Both the position numbers and the translations under genes were made by a program. The notes under the pieces were generated by a model. That model saw only the letters and a program-made list of their open reading frames with translations. It ran no database searches and was not told where the DNA came from. A DNA stretch of 5,376 bases from an uncultured Propionibacteriaceae bacterium (lineage in GTDB: Bacteria > Actinomycetota > Actinomycetes > Propionibacteriales > Propionibacteriaceae), in contig CAKZJI010000093.1 in the NCBI GenBank assembly GCA_936941515.1, positions 1 through 5,376 on the forward strand, in the 5' to 3' direction. Of the stretch, positions 5,128 through 5,376 are shown piece after piece. Each line of letters opens with the position of its first letter. Positions within the stretch are counted from its first letter, which is position 1.

Positions 5128-5376
5128 CAGGCCCCAAGCAGATCGAAGATTTGCAGCGGATTCGGGGATGCAAGCAGATTAGTCAAAGCGCAGTTTGTGC
5201 CAGGCCTCGCACTCGGGCCGACGCACCGAGAGGTAACAGTCCAGGTGTACCCCAGGTTTTCATTCACCCGATCCTTGATCCAGGGTCCTCCCGATGCACC
5301 TTCATTCATTCCGCAACGCATAACGGAATCGGACCCTCCATTGTCAACAGCAGTGCCATCGCAGTAGTAAGGAAGA
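5127..5376 (-). CDS. Trypsin/V8-like secreted serine protease, C-terminal 82 codons (cut by the right edge)
   Basis: The frame is open to the right edge. The visible residues include YYCDGT near the start, then RCGMNEGASGGPW at fragment residues 20-32. GASGGP is the nucleophile motif of chymotrypsin-fold (S1) proteases, with Ser28 of the fragment as the catalytic serine. The CxMxxGxSGGPW form matches the actinobacterial trypsin-like/V8-like extracellular peptidases. YTWTVTSRC (43-51) would be the strand after the active site. Cysteines at 5, 21, 51 and 62 suggest two disulfides, hence an exported enzyme. The catalytic His and Asp and the signal peptide would be beyond the edge. The internal Met at 5321 is not a real start, because conserved sequence continues upstream of it. 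The TGA stop shares a base with the lipoprotein ATG. Hand-counted GC over 5281-5376 is about 53%, well below the helicase. Confidence 0.85.
   Translation of the reverse strand, partial: LPYYCDGTAVDNGGSDSVMRCGMNEGASGGPWIKDRVNENLGYTWTVTSRCVGPSARPGTNCALTNLLASPNPLQIFDLLGA

Noticed and set aside
5127..5321. Independent 64-residue protein starting at Met 5321
   Set aside because: The frame is open through the right edge, and conserved protease sequence, including YYCDGT, continues upstream of that Met.
1..5376. CRISPR arrays, tRNA/rRNA genes, insertion sequences, attachment sites
   Set aside because: No spaced direct repeats, tRNA cloverleaf, transposase motifs or terminal inverted repeats were seen on either strand.

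Overview
The window looks like chromosomal DNA from a GC-rich actinomycete. The evidence is codon use strongly biased to G/C in third positions, a full-length DUF3516-type Ski2-like helicase (a family typical of Actinobacteria), a COG2236-type phosphoribosyltransferase of the actinobacterial pattern, and start signals that suggest leaderless mRNAs. Propionibacteriales or Actinomycetales relatives are plausible, but I cannot fix the genus from sequence alone.

Layout. The left third is read on the minus strand, in transcription order: a GNAT acetyltransferase (1893 to 1396), a PRPP-dependent phosphoribosyltransferase (1355 to 843), a possible 79-residue acidic protein (833 to 594), and the first 182 codons of transketolase (546 to the left edge). 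A 215-bp divergent region (1894-2108) separates the acetyltransferase from a plus-strand gene for an 842-residue RNA/DNA helicase (2109-4637). That gene ends in a long perfect palindrome, which probably terminates transcription in both directions. Converging on it from the right edge, on the minus strand, are the C-terminal part of a secreted chymotrypsin-fold serine protease (right edge to 5127) and a small lipoprotein (5127 to 4717). The protease stop and the lipoprotein start overlap by one base.

How the genes may work together. The left genes are housekeeping: pentose phosphate carbon flow (transketolase), a PRPP-using enzyme, and amino-group acetylation. The helicase is probably an RNA-processing factor transcribed alone. 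The protease-lipoprotein pair is an exported two-gene unit with visibly lower GC than the helicase, so it is the most accessory-like part.

The most noteworthy signals are three. First, TAnnnT hexamers sit 6-7 bases before the ATG of three successive minus-strand genes that lack a Shine-Dalgarno sequence. Second, a LacI/CcpA-type operator-like palindrome lies upstream of transketolase. Third, the protease and lipoprotein genes are tightly coupled. I found no CRISPR array, RNA gene, insertion sequence or clear novel multi-gene system.
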